Source: Rallus limicola (taxonomy: Eukaryota; Chordata; Aves; Gruiformes; Rallidae). From it: 64,000 nt of DNA. The translations under genes and the position numbers were made by a program. The notes under the pieces were generated by a model that was given only the letters and a program-made list of their open reading frames with translations, searched no databases and had not been told where the DNA came from. Every line of letters begins with the position of its first letter. Within the stretch, counting starts at the first letter, position 1. Below, one piece after another: positions 34,242 to 44,649 of this stretch. The stretch covers positions 9,351,001 through 9,415,000 of the forward strand of contig JAKCOZ010000020.1 in the NCBI GenBank assembly GCA_022605955.1, in the 5' to 3' direction.

Positions 34242-34265
34242 CACACGCACACACACATACACACA
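34242..34265 (+). repeat. Interrupted (CA)n microsatellite
   Basis: CA dinucleotides interrupted by CG and TA. Simple repeat. Confidence 0.85.
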
Positions 34266-34714
34266 GAGCCTTGACATTTGCACTTTTTTATATAAACATT
34301 TTTACAATATTCCATTACCACAGAATGCACCAGCTAATAGCCAAATCCCTAAAGCTGCTAACAATCAAGTCTGGCTCAGAGTTGCCTCCGAATAACTTCC
34401 ATTTCTTCAATGCTTTTGCACAGCAGGATTGCTAATAAACAACCAGGCAGTAAAACTACAAGTCAGTCAGTACTGCCTCTGTCTTCTCCAGTTCAGGGAA
34501 TTGCTCTAATACAATGTGGAAATATATCCTGTGACCAAGCAGCCTCTGGGAATTCTTACATTTCAGGTTGGGTTGTCTTCATTTGGGTTATTTTGGGATA
34601 TCCACAAAAAATGAGTCCCAATTCCCTTTCCCTTGCTCTCCGCCCCCCACAGTCACACACTCCACCAAGCAAAACATTCTAGCTACTTAAATGTGGTCAG
34701 GGAATAAACTATTT

Positions 34715-34740
34715 CAACAACAACAACAACAACAACAAAA
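34715..34740 (+). repeat. (CAA)n microsatellite
   Basis: Eight CAA units followed by extra A. Simple repeat, likely length-variable. Confidence 0.92.
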
Positions 34741-35999
34741 TACTCTCATCTGAAATGGTTTCCATCCAATCAAATGCTTTAGCCCAGAGGCTAAAATGAT
34801 TTAGCCTTTACACAAGTCTAACACAATAGCGTTTGCATAACTTACTCCAGCTCTCTCCCAGCCTGTCCCGTGGAGAGTTCCCAGCCCACAGCGAAGACAC
34901 AAAGATAATTGGGCATTTGATCCGAAGCTACTTTTCATTTTATTTAGGACTCATCTAAGCTGAAGGTCGGTAGGTTACCTGAGTACAGCAAACCGCCCTT
35001 TCTTTCACAGCTACATCCCCGGTGCTGCAATGAGCTCTGCAGCCCGGCTGGGTTTTTAGCCATGGGGCTTATTAAGAGTAAAGAGTCTTGGAATGAAGAA
35101 CTGGGTTGAGGTGCTGAGCTGTAGGTGTGTGGCTGATGCAGAAGCTCTGTATAGAGCAGCCTGACAGCCACGTCACAAGGAACATCCTAAAATTCACATT
35201 TTAGACTTTGACACTTGTTTCAGCCCTATGCTATGTTACAGTTTTATTGCTTATTATCACCAAGTCAGTGTAACTGCCATGTTGCCCTTACAGATAATGT
35301 TCTTGTGGTGAGTCTCAAAACTCCTTTCAGGTTTATTAATGATCCTTTCCTCCTCACTATTTTTAAGGGTTTATGGTTCAGATTTGAGATTTTAGTTGTA
35401 GGCAGAAATAGGCTGCAACCTGATCCTAGAATTTCTCCCCCCTTGATCCTATTAAAAATAAATTCCCTTTATTGCAAAGGTAAAAGAACATTTGCAATGA
35501 ACAAGGTAACAAAGGGATTAAGGGTATTTTCAAGCCATTCATTTTCACTCCAAAAAATAATAAATTTAAACCACATTTTCTTCCTAAGAAATAAGGCTTT
35601 GCTCTTGCAATTAAAAAAAGCTCAGCACTTCAAATCCATGGGATACATGCCGAAAAAAGGAAAGTAAATAAGCAGAGTGCCTCTGGACTTCTAAACAGAA
35701 GAGCTGGACTCAGAGAGAGAATCATAAAGCCAGTCATTTGGACGTCTTGGGGTTATATAGTTCGAGTTCTGCATTTATAGCCATCAGCAGGAATTTTGCC
35801 AATGACTTAACTGACTTTTATGCTATAAAGCTAGAATGATCCATTTTGATTAACTGCTCTGACCTCCTGCATAACACAGGCTTATAGCACAGGGCCAAGA
35901 TTTCATCCCAAATTTGGACAGAAGAGAGATGCACAACATATGAGTCAGCAGGACAAGCACAACAATTTTAATTTTAAAATGCCAAATCGTGCTGGCAGG

Positions 36000-36340
36000 G
36001 AAAAACAGGGTGGATGATGGACAGTTCTGGATACTAACAGGTTTCTTGAATTATTGGGAGATACTTGGCTATGTCAAGCCAGCTGACTGAGCTAGCTTTC
36101 ATCTCTTGTTTTTAATTATCTTTACTCTCTTAGAATTTCCTTGTTGTGCTAAAAGTTGTCCTGGTGTAAGCCTCCTCCCCAGATCTAATCTTTTTGCTTG
36201 AGGCAACTGGGGCAGAGTTATTTTGACATGCAAACGAAGAGGACATATGTTGCATGCAAATGAGAGGGCCACAGCTTAGAGCAGACAGATTTTTTTCCCC
36301 CTGCCCCAGGCATTTCTGTTGTTGCTTAACATGATTTCCT
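36000..36340. promoter_or_regulatory. Candidate enhancer-like block with paired octamers
   Basis: Contains atgcaaac at 36228-36235 and the perfect octamer atgcaaat at 36254-36261, spaced 26 bases apart on the same strand. Tttttaattatc, ctgagctagct and gccagctgactgag words are nearby. Repeat-free and non-coding in appearance. Paired octamer-like sites suggest POU-factor binding; conservation not tested. Confidence 0.35.
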
Positions 36341-37740
36341 GGGGATCTAGATCAACACTTTCACATCAGGGTCTCTAAACTCTGGCTGCCCATCCATCCC
36401 CTGCAAAGGATGCTGTGGGAAAGCAGCTGAACCCAGCCTTTTACAGGGGTAGGAAAGGGGTACTGGTTGCTCCAAAGGCTCAGCCCCACCAGCAGCAAGC
36501 TCACCTTTAGCCAGGCTGACTTCAGAGACATGCTTTGGGAAAAGCTGGCCTGAGGCCACCAGCCCGGCCAGCCTCACTAGCTATTTGTTGTTCTCAGGTA
36601 TTAACACTGGAAAATTGGCTACTGTGTGCTGGCAGTAACGTCTTACTGTTATTTAATACACGTTATTGTGTTCACATTGTAAAGGGCCCACACCCTGTTC
36701 TGATTCAAGACCTAGATACGGGGTCATTATGGTGCTATAAACAACACTTTATAAGGCCTGACTATATATTGACAGAGTTTTTTGTATGTTCAGAACAGAC
36801 TCCTGAAACCGCTGCGTTGTGATATGTTTTACATGGGGCTCACAAGTCCCCAGGATGGCATTAACTGAAGTACTGCCATGGAAGCAAAGGGAAACATATG
36901 AACCAGCAAGATCTGTGCAAAATAACCCTGCTTCAGAGATAAGAAATCAAGGCAATTTGGAGGGGAAGCCAGATTCTGTTCTTGATCATTCATCTTCACT
37001 TGCCAAGATTGTAAGGAAATTGCCAAGATTATCCAAGAGTGAACATTTATCGGGGGAGGCATTGGAGAACTTGCCTTTGCTACTAAGAAAGGTGCTTAAA
37101 TTTCAAAATACTCGAAAGATAGCCATCCCCAGACAAGAGTATTGGCAATCATACTTCAACATGGAAATAGCTGGGGTGAGGGTGGGAGGGGGGAGGGGAG
37201 GATAAAAAGAAAAGAAAAAAGATGGTCTCATAACACTTGGCACAAATCACACCATTCATTGCTAGAAATCCCTTCTGGCTCCCCACGGGCTTGGAGGGCA
37301 AACACCACAACCAGAATGAACTTGCAAGGCCCTCCCTTCAGAGGGTCTCTTCCAGCCGGGATGGGACCACTGACTGTTGGGGGCAGGGGTTGGCTTTTTC
37401 AGGATAAACGAATTAAATCAACATACTTGCCCACCATCCTAAATAAGGCAGATTTGGAACAGAAGCAGAAGAAGAAAGCCTTACAGATGGTACTGCCACT
37501 CGGCAGCTTACAACAAGGCTTTGGTGCCCTCCTGACCTTTGCTGGCTCTCCCCAGAGAGCAACCCCAAAGGCACAGGCAAGAGCAAGTCAGATGGGGTCA
37601 ACAGATGGCTGAGAATATGGTGCACATTAGCACACATTCTTCATGTGCCTGTATCTGGCCCAGAAATAAGCAGGAGGGATTTGGCCCTACTACATTAAGC
37701 AAAACCATGGTCATGCTGCACTGAAACCTCTGCTGGCATC
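36340..37740. other. No recognisable feature
   Basis: Overlapping open frames of up to 156 residues on the plus strand (36819-37205, 37142-37612) have random composition and end in purine-rich low-complexity sequence near 37180-37220. No domain or splice context. Confidence 0.4.
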
Positions 37741-38170
37741 CATGAGCGAGACAAGTGCTTGCTGCCAGAGTTAAACGTTTCATTCTTGATGCACTATGGC
37801 TTTGCTTTTGTGGTTTTGAGAAAAAGCATGTTAAATTCTCTTAAAATGTGCTAGGAAAAACCCTGATGCATGATTTGCGTACAAATGGGCGCAGTTGTGT
37901 TGTGCATGTCAAACCATGCATATGGGCAACCTGATAATAATATAATTTGCCTTGACGCCTCTCTAAAAAGACATCATTGTCCTTCTAATTTTGATTCCTT
38001 GCAAATAATCAATCAATCAATTAGCTAATCTGCTCAAACACTCCCCCCACTCCTTTATGTTTTCAATTAAACGTGTGAAAGGCAAGTGCAGACAGATTTA
38101 CATGACATTCCAGAGGCAAGCGGCAGCAATGGGTATTTTTTCACTGATCTTATCGGGTGCCCTTTAAGTA
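37740..38170. promoter_or_regulatory. Strong candidate conserved non-coding element
   Basis: About 430 bases of unique sequence with repeated tgcatg/gcatat words (ctgatgcatgatttgcg, aaaccatgcatatggg). It also has an AATC triplet array at about 38008-38022 (taatcaatcaatcaattagc), tcaattaaacgtg and tgataataatataatttgc. No open frame of note crosses its core, which is unusual for the window. The texture is classic for ultraconserved-type elements. Function inferred only. Confidence 0.42.
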
Positions 38171-39640
38171 CACTTGGGGTTTCTTGTGATCTTGACTGCT
38201 AAGCAATTCTGAGCATTCATTTTCCTCCTGACAGAAGACGTGTCTTTCTGGGGTTGCCTTTTGGGAAACTGCTGATATAGAATATCCAGCAAACTACTTA
38301 GGAAACAGCACTTTTGTTTCAAAAGCCTACCTGTGCAACCACGGGGACTTTGTTTTCCTGAAACTCTGAGAATGTGCAAACCAGTACTTGGAGGAGTATT
38401 CCAACCTGACCAGGTCTGAGGTGACTTTTGTAGAGATAGTAAAGGCATCTGTCAGACGTGAGGCCAAACCCCTGCCAGATTTCACACTCTTGCTCCAAAG
38501 TAATGAAGGCACAGGAGTTTCTTAGCAAATTACTTGTGAGCGCTTTGTAACAGGACCAAATTGATGTATTTGCCTTCATCTTAGTTTTAGAGGGAGTCAA
38601 ATCCTTTTATTTGACCTTTCAAAGAAAAGGAAATCAGCTGCAGGGAAACACATGACCTGGAAAATTTCAGCTCCAGCAGGTTAAGTTTGGCAGAGCTACA
38701 GGCAATCCGCAACAGGCCTGGAAGGGGAAGTGCCACGCAATCCCAGCATCGGGCAGGGCTTCCAGCTCCACCGGCAGCCTGGCCAGGGGCTCATGGACAT
38801 TGTGTCAGGTACATGCCCTCTTCCAGGCAGCTATTCTTAAGGAGTCAGGAGAAGTGATTTGTGGTGTGTGTTGTGAGGGAATTACTAAGATGTGGAGGCT
38901 AAAATGCATGAAGGGACAGCCATACAACCGGGGAGCTTTACAGCAGAGGAAGATGGACCAACCATGGCTACTCTGGAAGACTTGAGAGACTCACACATTA
39001 CTCACACAGATTTGTAGTCTGCTTTAGACATTGCAGGTGTCACTTGCTGCAGTATCTTTACATATAATGCTAAATTATATCTGCAATCAAAAGGAAATTA
39101 AAGTCCCTCAAATAGAAAAACAAGTCAATACCTCACCAAAATAAAAATCAAACAAAGAAAATGAATTAGAACAGCACAAAACTGAGCAGCAACTGGAGAG
39201 GCACAACACCTTCCCCAAGCCAAAGCCTCATTCATGTATACTGCATAAAATATTCCTTCAGGAACCAGTGAAAGATTTTTAAGAAAAGATCATCAAGCTG
39301 CTTATTAAATTTTATCCTTCCATAAGCAGCAAGGCTGCATTTGTTGGCATAAAATATTAGTGATCACACTGAGCTCTGGTTTTCAGATGAGAGGTGGTGT
39401 ACCCTGTGGACAGGTACTGCTGCACTCAATCCTTGGGGGGTTATTAATTCCTGGGAGCACAGAGGACATGTCACAATCACTCATTTCTGCTCCATAACTA
39501 CCTTAGTATCCTCTCTGTGACACAATCACTGCACTGGACTAGAAAGAGTGCCACTATTATTTTAAGAGCAACAGCCAGTGCTACCAGTTATTTCAAGTGA
39601 AAACCTAGCTGCCCTGGGGTCTGTAAGAATTTTACTGTCA
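38170..39640. other. No recognisable feature
   Basis: Ordinary intron. Short overlapping minus frames at 38164-38600 look like chance. Confidence 0.42.
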
Positions 39641-39890
39641 ATTTTAATGCATCAGGATCTCACCTTTGGTATCATTTTCACCTAATAAAGCAAGGATGAT
39701 CACACTTGCAGATCTGTTAGATTGGGACAAGGACAAGCTAATGTGTGCTCCGCATTCTGAATGTGCGGCATAATAAGCGCATGAATTATTTATGTGTATA
39801 AATTTAAACTCTTTGATTGAAATATAAGACTGGCTGATTAGAAATAAACTTCCTCCATCTTTGATACCTAGGTGCTCTGCCACAGGAGGT
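39640..39890. promoter_or_regulatory. Conserved-looking block
   Basis: Unique AT-rich sequence with an imperfect dyad (ccgcattctgaatgtgcgg at about 39751-39769) and homeodomain or TCF-like words (gaattatttatg, tttgattgaaat, gctgattagaaat). Appearance only. Confidence 0.28.
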
Positions 39891-41390
39891 TAAAACAGAG
39901 CTCCCTGGCTGCATGCTCTTGTATCCTCCTCAGTGCCAGTGCTGGTATTCATGAAATAACACAGAGCCCTGGAGCTGACCCAGCTGAAAAGAAGCCATAG
40001 GAAAGCTGTCCTAACATCCCAACTTTTCAGCTACTGGACCAGCTCAGAGCACAGACACAGAGGAAGACACAGTGGTGCCAGGGGAAATGTGTGGCTGGGA
40101 CTGAGGGGCCTCAGCTACCACCAAACCTCACACCAGGTTAAACAATAGTCCCTACTGAATCTAACTTCTCCTAGGAATCTTTTTCCTTGAAAACAGATAT
40201 ATCTGCATCTCCAGGTATCTCTCCCAGCAGTGCAGTAGCTTAACAGAGGCCCATCAGCAGTATCCTGCATTTAATATTTTAACCACCTCATTTAACAATC
40301 TACAAAAAGGACAAAGGCCCAGACAATTAACTGACATGGTAATTTGTTATCAGGGGTCCCAAAGGTAGAGCTGCAAGAGCAAGAAGTGTGTATTGACAAA
40401 GCAAAGCCACATAACCAACAATACTCTGTGTAGATAAGGCCTCTCAGAGAAATGTGTTCGCTTGTTGATGTGGGTTTAAGTCAGAGCTTCTGAATGCTCT
40501 TTGCTCCATACACCAGGTAGGTATCCACTGAAATGTGGCTTTCTATAAGAAAAGTATAACCTCTTCTGAAAAAAGTGACCTCTTTACCCCATGGCTTCAT
40601 CATTATCAACTAATGTTCTCAGTCATTGGGTAAAAAGTTTTTCAGAAACTTTAGTTGCTGTTGATACTTTTTATGTTCTCAGAGCAGCACTAAGAAACAT
40701 AGTACCTGGGTACCTAAACATAGTACCTGTCCCATAATGTCAGAGCAGCACACTCACTGAGGGAAGGCATGCAGTTGTATGACTTTACCCGTTTTGGCTT
40801 CAGATGCTGAGTGGGGAGTTTGCATATAAGAAGAAATGGGGTAAGGGAGTGTCTATTATTAATGCAGCCTCATGAAGCAATTAATTTGCTGGGTCATTAA
40901 CTTGCCACCTACACAGAAATTCCACAGCAGAAAAACCACGGTCTGAATTCGGCTGAAGGCACTCATGTGTGGGGCAGTGTCTCCAAAGCCCAAGGCCAAG
41001 ACCTGTAGGAGTTCACAGTGAGTCTGGTGCTGTGGACCAGTAAGAATTGTGCCACATTTGCATCGGAGGGTCTGCGTGACTGCCTCAGTGGAGATCACCA
41101 TCCATCCATCACTCCTCTACCTTGCTTACAACTTTCCTCACCGAGCTCAATGCATATTTAACTCCAGTTCACACAGTCTGAGCAGAAACACCATACTCAG
41201 TTCATCTTTCATTTCCAAAATACATGTTCTCACTTTTTTTAAGCAACACAGGTGGCCTTTGTGCACAAGCCATGCCAGAGAGGACTTTTAATCCATCCAG
41301 CGTCTTTCAAAACAGCCAAACAGTGTAGCTGACGCCACACAGAGCTGCTGGTGTAGATGGGGCCAAGGAAGGTGCGGTAGAAGTACAAAT
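39890..41390. other. No recognisable feature
   Basis: Ordinary intron; an octamer word at 41056-41063 is the only item noted. Confidence 0.42.
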
Positions 41391-41399
41391 TTTTTTGAA

Positions 41400-41720
41400 T
41401 TATTTAAAAAATAGTAATAAAAAAAAGATGGCTTTCACACTTTCCTTGATGCAAGGTAAGATGGCACGCTGGCTTCTCTCCGCCTAAGGCAGCCTTCCCT
41501 CCCAGCCATTATCAATAAACACTGTTCCAGCAGCCTGATGCATATGCTGGCTGGCTTTGCCGCATGAAGTCTCTCTCTGCTGGAAGAGGCATTAATTATA
41601 AGCAGGCAAGAAGAAACTTCTGCAGCATTGATGGCTGCTCTGCTGGGTGCTTTTCCTTGTACTAAGCTTGTTTTCATTAACTTTCCAAATAAATGATAAA
41701 AGGCACAGGCATGGGCAACA
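41400..41720. promoter_or_regulatory. Conserved-looking block
   Basis: Words such as ttgaattatttaaaaaatag, ccattatcaataaacac, gcctgatgcatatgctgg and ggcattaattataagc in repeat-free DNA. The minus-strand frame across it has no recognised domain. Appearance only. Confidence 0.3.
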
Positions 41721-41765
41721 GAAAGACAAAACCGTAATCACTGGAGTAGCTGGCTGGGTTCCTAC

Positions 41766-41835
41766 GTGTGTGTATGTGTGAGTATATATATATGAGGAAG
41801 ATGTGTTTAGATGTGTGCAAGTGCATACATATATA
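41766..41835 (+). repeat. Degenerate TG/TA-rich tract
   Basis: Alternating purine-pyrimidine DNA: gtgtgtgtatgtgtgag, tatatatatatgagg and catacatatatagg. Low complexity, capable of unusual helix forms. Confidence 0.75.
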
Positions 41836-42049
41836 GGTTTTCCTGCAGAGCAGTTTAATCCAACCATCAGTATAAAATATTAGCTCACTGTGAACTCCAA
41901 CACTTGGCTACCTTCTCGGTATGGCGGTTTCAAGCTAAAACCAAACTCACTGAGGGTAGGAAGCTTGGTGTTCTGCCTACAGACTTGGTACAAGCATGTC
42001 AACAAGGAGGTGGATCGACAGGACTCTGTTCTTACCGAGATGCAATGCT

Positions 42050-42160
42050 GGCAACACTCAGGATTTTAATATGAAATATTGATGACTGTTATATTGATTA
42101 TGTTGATTAACATTGTGATTGTGTTGATAATTATCTCATTTAATATACACGTAGGTGCTC
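42050..42160. other. AT-rich array of TTGAT words
   Basis: TTGAT occurs at 42079, 42094, 42103 and 42124, with related gtgatt between, then ataattatctc. Spacing is irregular (9 to 21 bases), so it is not a simple tandem repeat. It may be a cluster of homeodomain or TCF-like sites or AT-rich drift. Confidence 0.3.
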
Positions 42161-44500
42161 AGAGCCTGGGCTAGAAAAGAAACTTGCTGCTCAGACAGCA
42201 AGAAGAATATCTGATAACAGTTTGGCTTTAAAAATTCCAGGTTGCAAGTTTAAAAGTTTTACAGGAGTCCTATGCTTAGGCAGGAGCCTGAGCTTCCACC
42301 AGCAACTGCAAACTAATCTTCCAGACCTCACAGATAATGTTAGAGAAACCCCCACAAGCAACCGCCAGTAGACACTTTAAAAGGCAGATTAAAAACCATA
42401 CCCCTAATTCAATGCATTGTTCTGAATAATGATTTTTAAGAGAAATCACGTTATTTTCTGGAGCCTGACTCATGATTTTTTAAACATTAGGGGTTTGCCA
42501 AACTGCTGGTATAAATCTGGAACCACTCCACTGACGTCACTGAAACTGCACCAATGTAAAAATGGCATCAGGGAGAACAGAAACAGCCTGAGAGAATTGG
42601 ACAGCTGTGACCACTAACACAGGCTGCACATTAGGGAAGATCAAAGACTAATTTTTACATAACATTCTGGCTTGGTATTTATTTTACTGAATTAGGGTAA
42701 AACACAGCCCATATTTGCTCTCAGTAGCTTGATGGACTAAAAAGCCTTCACTGACTTTTGGACACAGCATCATGCCAACAGGAATATAGTTGGTTATCCT
42801 TTTGAGAAGTACTTCTATCTGCTCATAGGGGACTTCAGCCACTTGCAATACAACATTATGTTCTCTCCCAGGTGCAATGAGGACACCACAGCAGACCAAC
42901 ACATCCTTCTGGTCTGAAGTCCTACCCTGATCCCAGATTTCATTACTCAGAAACATCCCCATCCTCTCGGCATGGAGAAGAGAGACAATCAAGGATGCTT
43001 CTGAAGGTTAAACACATGAACCTTCTGTCATATTAAAAAACAAGAAAAGAGGGAGGAAAAAAGAGCACAGGCAGAGGAGAGTACCACAATTCAGGCCAAG
43101 TGACTACTCAGCAGAAACAGAAGGCAAAAGGGTGTGCAGGGAACATGCTATCCAGAACCACGGCTCACACCCCGTGTCTGCAGAGAAAATGATCCTCATA
43201 GCCAAAACCCCCTCAGAGCTAGCAATTTTTAGTCATGGGGATGGTATCAAGAAATGCTGGATCCTGGCAGCAAGCACATTACTGATAAGAATGATAAAAC
43301 AGCAGGGTTATAGGAACATGCCCATCTCTCAGGCTAGAGGAAAAGAAAGGCGAGAGTCTCCAAGGTCCTTTTTGGAGAAGAATCATAAAGCCAGGGTATT
43401 TTGTATTGTGATTAAATCTGTTTCTAGCATTACACCTTTAAGAAAGATCAAAGGTAGGCAGCAAGGGAAGGAGGCACTTCCACTAATTGAAGCAAGCTGG
43501 AGCCTCCAGCACCTTCTGGGTTCTCCTAAGTTTCCCTCTCTACCTCAGCATTTCCTCTCCCCTCCCCTGTGGCCTCCCTGCCCCAGCCCTTGCTAAAGCG
43601 AGTGCATCCAGATGACTGACACAACAGAGATGCCTTTTATACCTGCTTGGGTACGGGAGCAAGGATAAAAACACCCCAAATCTCAGCACAGTCGCTGGCA
43701 GAAAAGGGCTGTAGTTCTTTCATTGTTTAATTTTTTCCATGTTTAAGAAAGGACATCAAAGAACAGGGAGATTTAGGAGCTGCTAACAACATACACGTAT
43801 CAATACCAGTATCAGCTGAACACTGCATGCAACTCATCTCTGTAACAAAACCCAGCAAAGCAAAGCTGTACCAGGAGAACAAGTTTCTCAGCATAACAGT
43901 ATGTGCAGCAAGGGTTTTTGCCAATCTCCTCCTACCCCAGACCAACCTAATTAAGCTGCTAGAACCTGTAGTGTAAAGATAACCATGGCATCCCACGTGG
44001 GGCTTTGTAATAACCTGACTCAAGCATGATAACGCTGAGAGCATCGTGGATTCTGCACTCAGCTAAACAAGCGTACTTGGATACCTCTTCTCTTACCGTT
44101 TACCTTCTCCAGCGTCTCTGCTTCCTTCTCTCACACATCTGTGCTTTGATTATAAGCTCTTGGGGAACTCCTGAGAGATGCCAGCTTCCCCAGAGAAGCT
44201 GCGAGTCGGGGTCTGCACTAGCCTCTATGGAGGCTGCAATTTCCATCCGCTCATCCCACCGTGCTTGTGTATAAGCAAGGAAGAGAGTTCCTTGTAAATG
44301 CCTCCAAGGGTCAAACACAACTTTGCTTTTGATGCTTAATAAAGTTTTGAAATCAAAAGCACTATGTAAATGTTGTTCTTATTATTGGGTAGGTGTGCTC
44401 TGGTTTCCTTCCAGGAGAGCTCAGCTGCCTAAAGTGGCTGGTATTAGAAGCAGGTCTTAGATGTTCAATGTTCAGCTTTGCTGGGAGAAGACTGACATAA
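42160..44500. other. No recognisable feature
   Basis: Ordinary intron with chance open frames (up to 154 residues at 43132-43596, purine-rich). No repeat recognised. Confidence 0.42.
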
Positions 44501-44610
44501 GAGCTTGGCACACAGCGACCAAAGAGGATGCAATCTGATTTGGCAAATTAGCCCCTGGGATGATGCAGTTGCCATATGTACCTAGGTGCCAAATTTCAAA
44601 TGGAGCAGAG

Positions 44611-44627
44611 TGACCTGACCCTGACCT
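44611..44627 (-). promoter_or_regulatory. Perfect DR5 direct repeat of AGGTCA (retinoic-acid-response-element type)
   Basis: On the minus strand the sequence is AGGTCA, five bases GGGTC, AGGTCA. Two perfect consensus half-sites separated by five bases is the preferred arrangement of RAR/RXR heterodimers. The five-base spacer also supplies an overlapping GGGTCA. By rough calculation an exact match of this kind is expected in about 1 percent of random windows of this size. Binding and target gene are not shown by the sequence. Confidence 0.5.
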
Positions 44628-44649
44628 TTGGCTCAGAGCGCTAAATTCC

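Larger units (their letters stand above)
33400..36000. other. No firm feature apart from microsatellites
   Basis: Mostly ordinary intron. Around 34268-34345 an AT-rich stretch (ttttttatataaacattt) looks mildly regulatory. A 150-residue plus-strand frame at 35215-35667 has no recognisable domain and is AT-driven; I treat it as chance. Confidence 0.4.

Noticed and set aside
35215..35667. 150-residue plus-strand open frame
   Set aside because: Composition follows AT-rich DNA, with no motif, no splice context and no recognisable homologue.
35719..35735. gaatcataaagccag recalling a CR1 tail, also found at 43380
   Set aside because: Only 15 bases are shared and the flanks do not match CR1 or each other.
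37142..37612. 156-residue plus-strand open frame
   Set aside because: Begins in a purine-rich low-complexity tract and shows no protein-like pattern.
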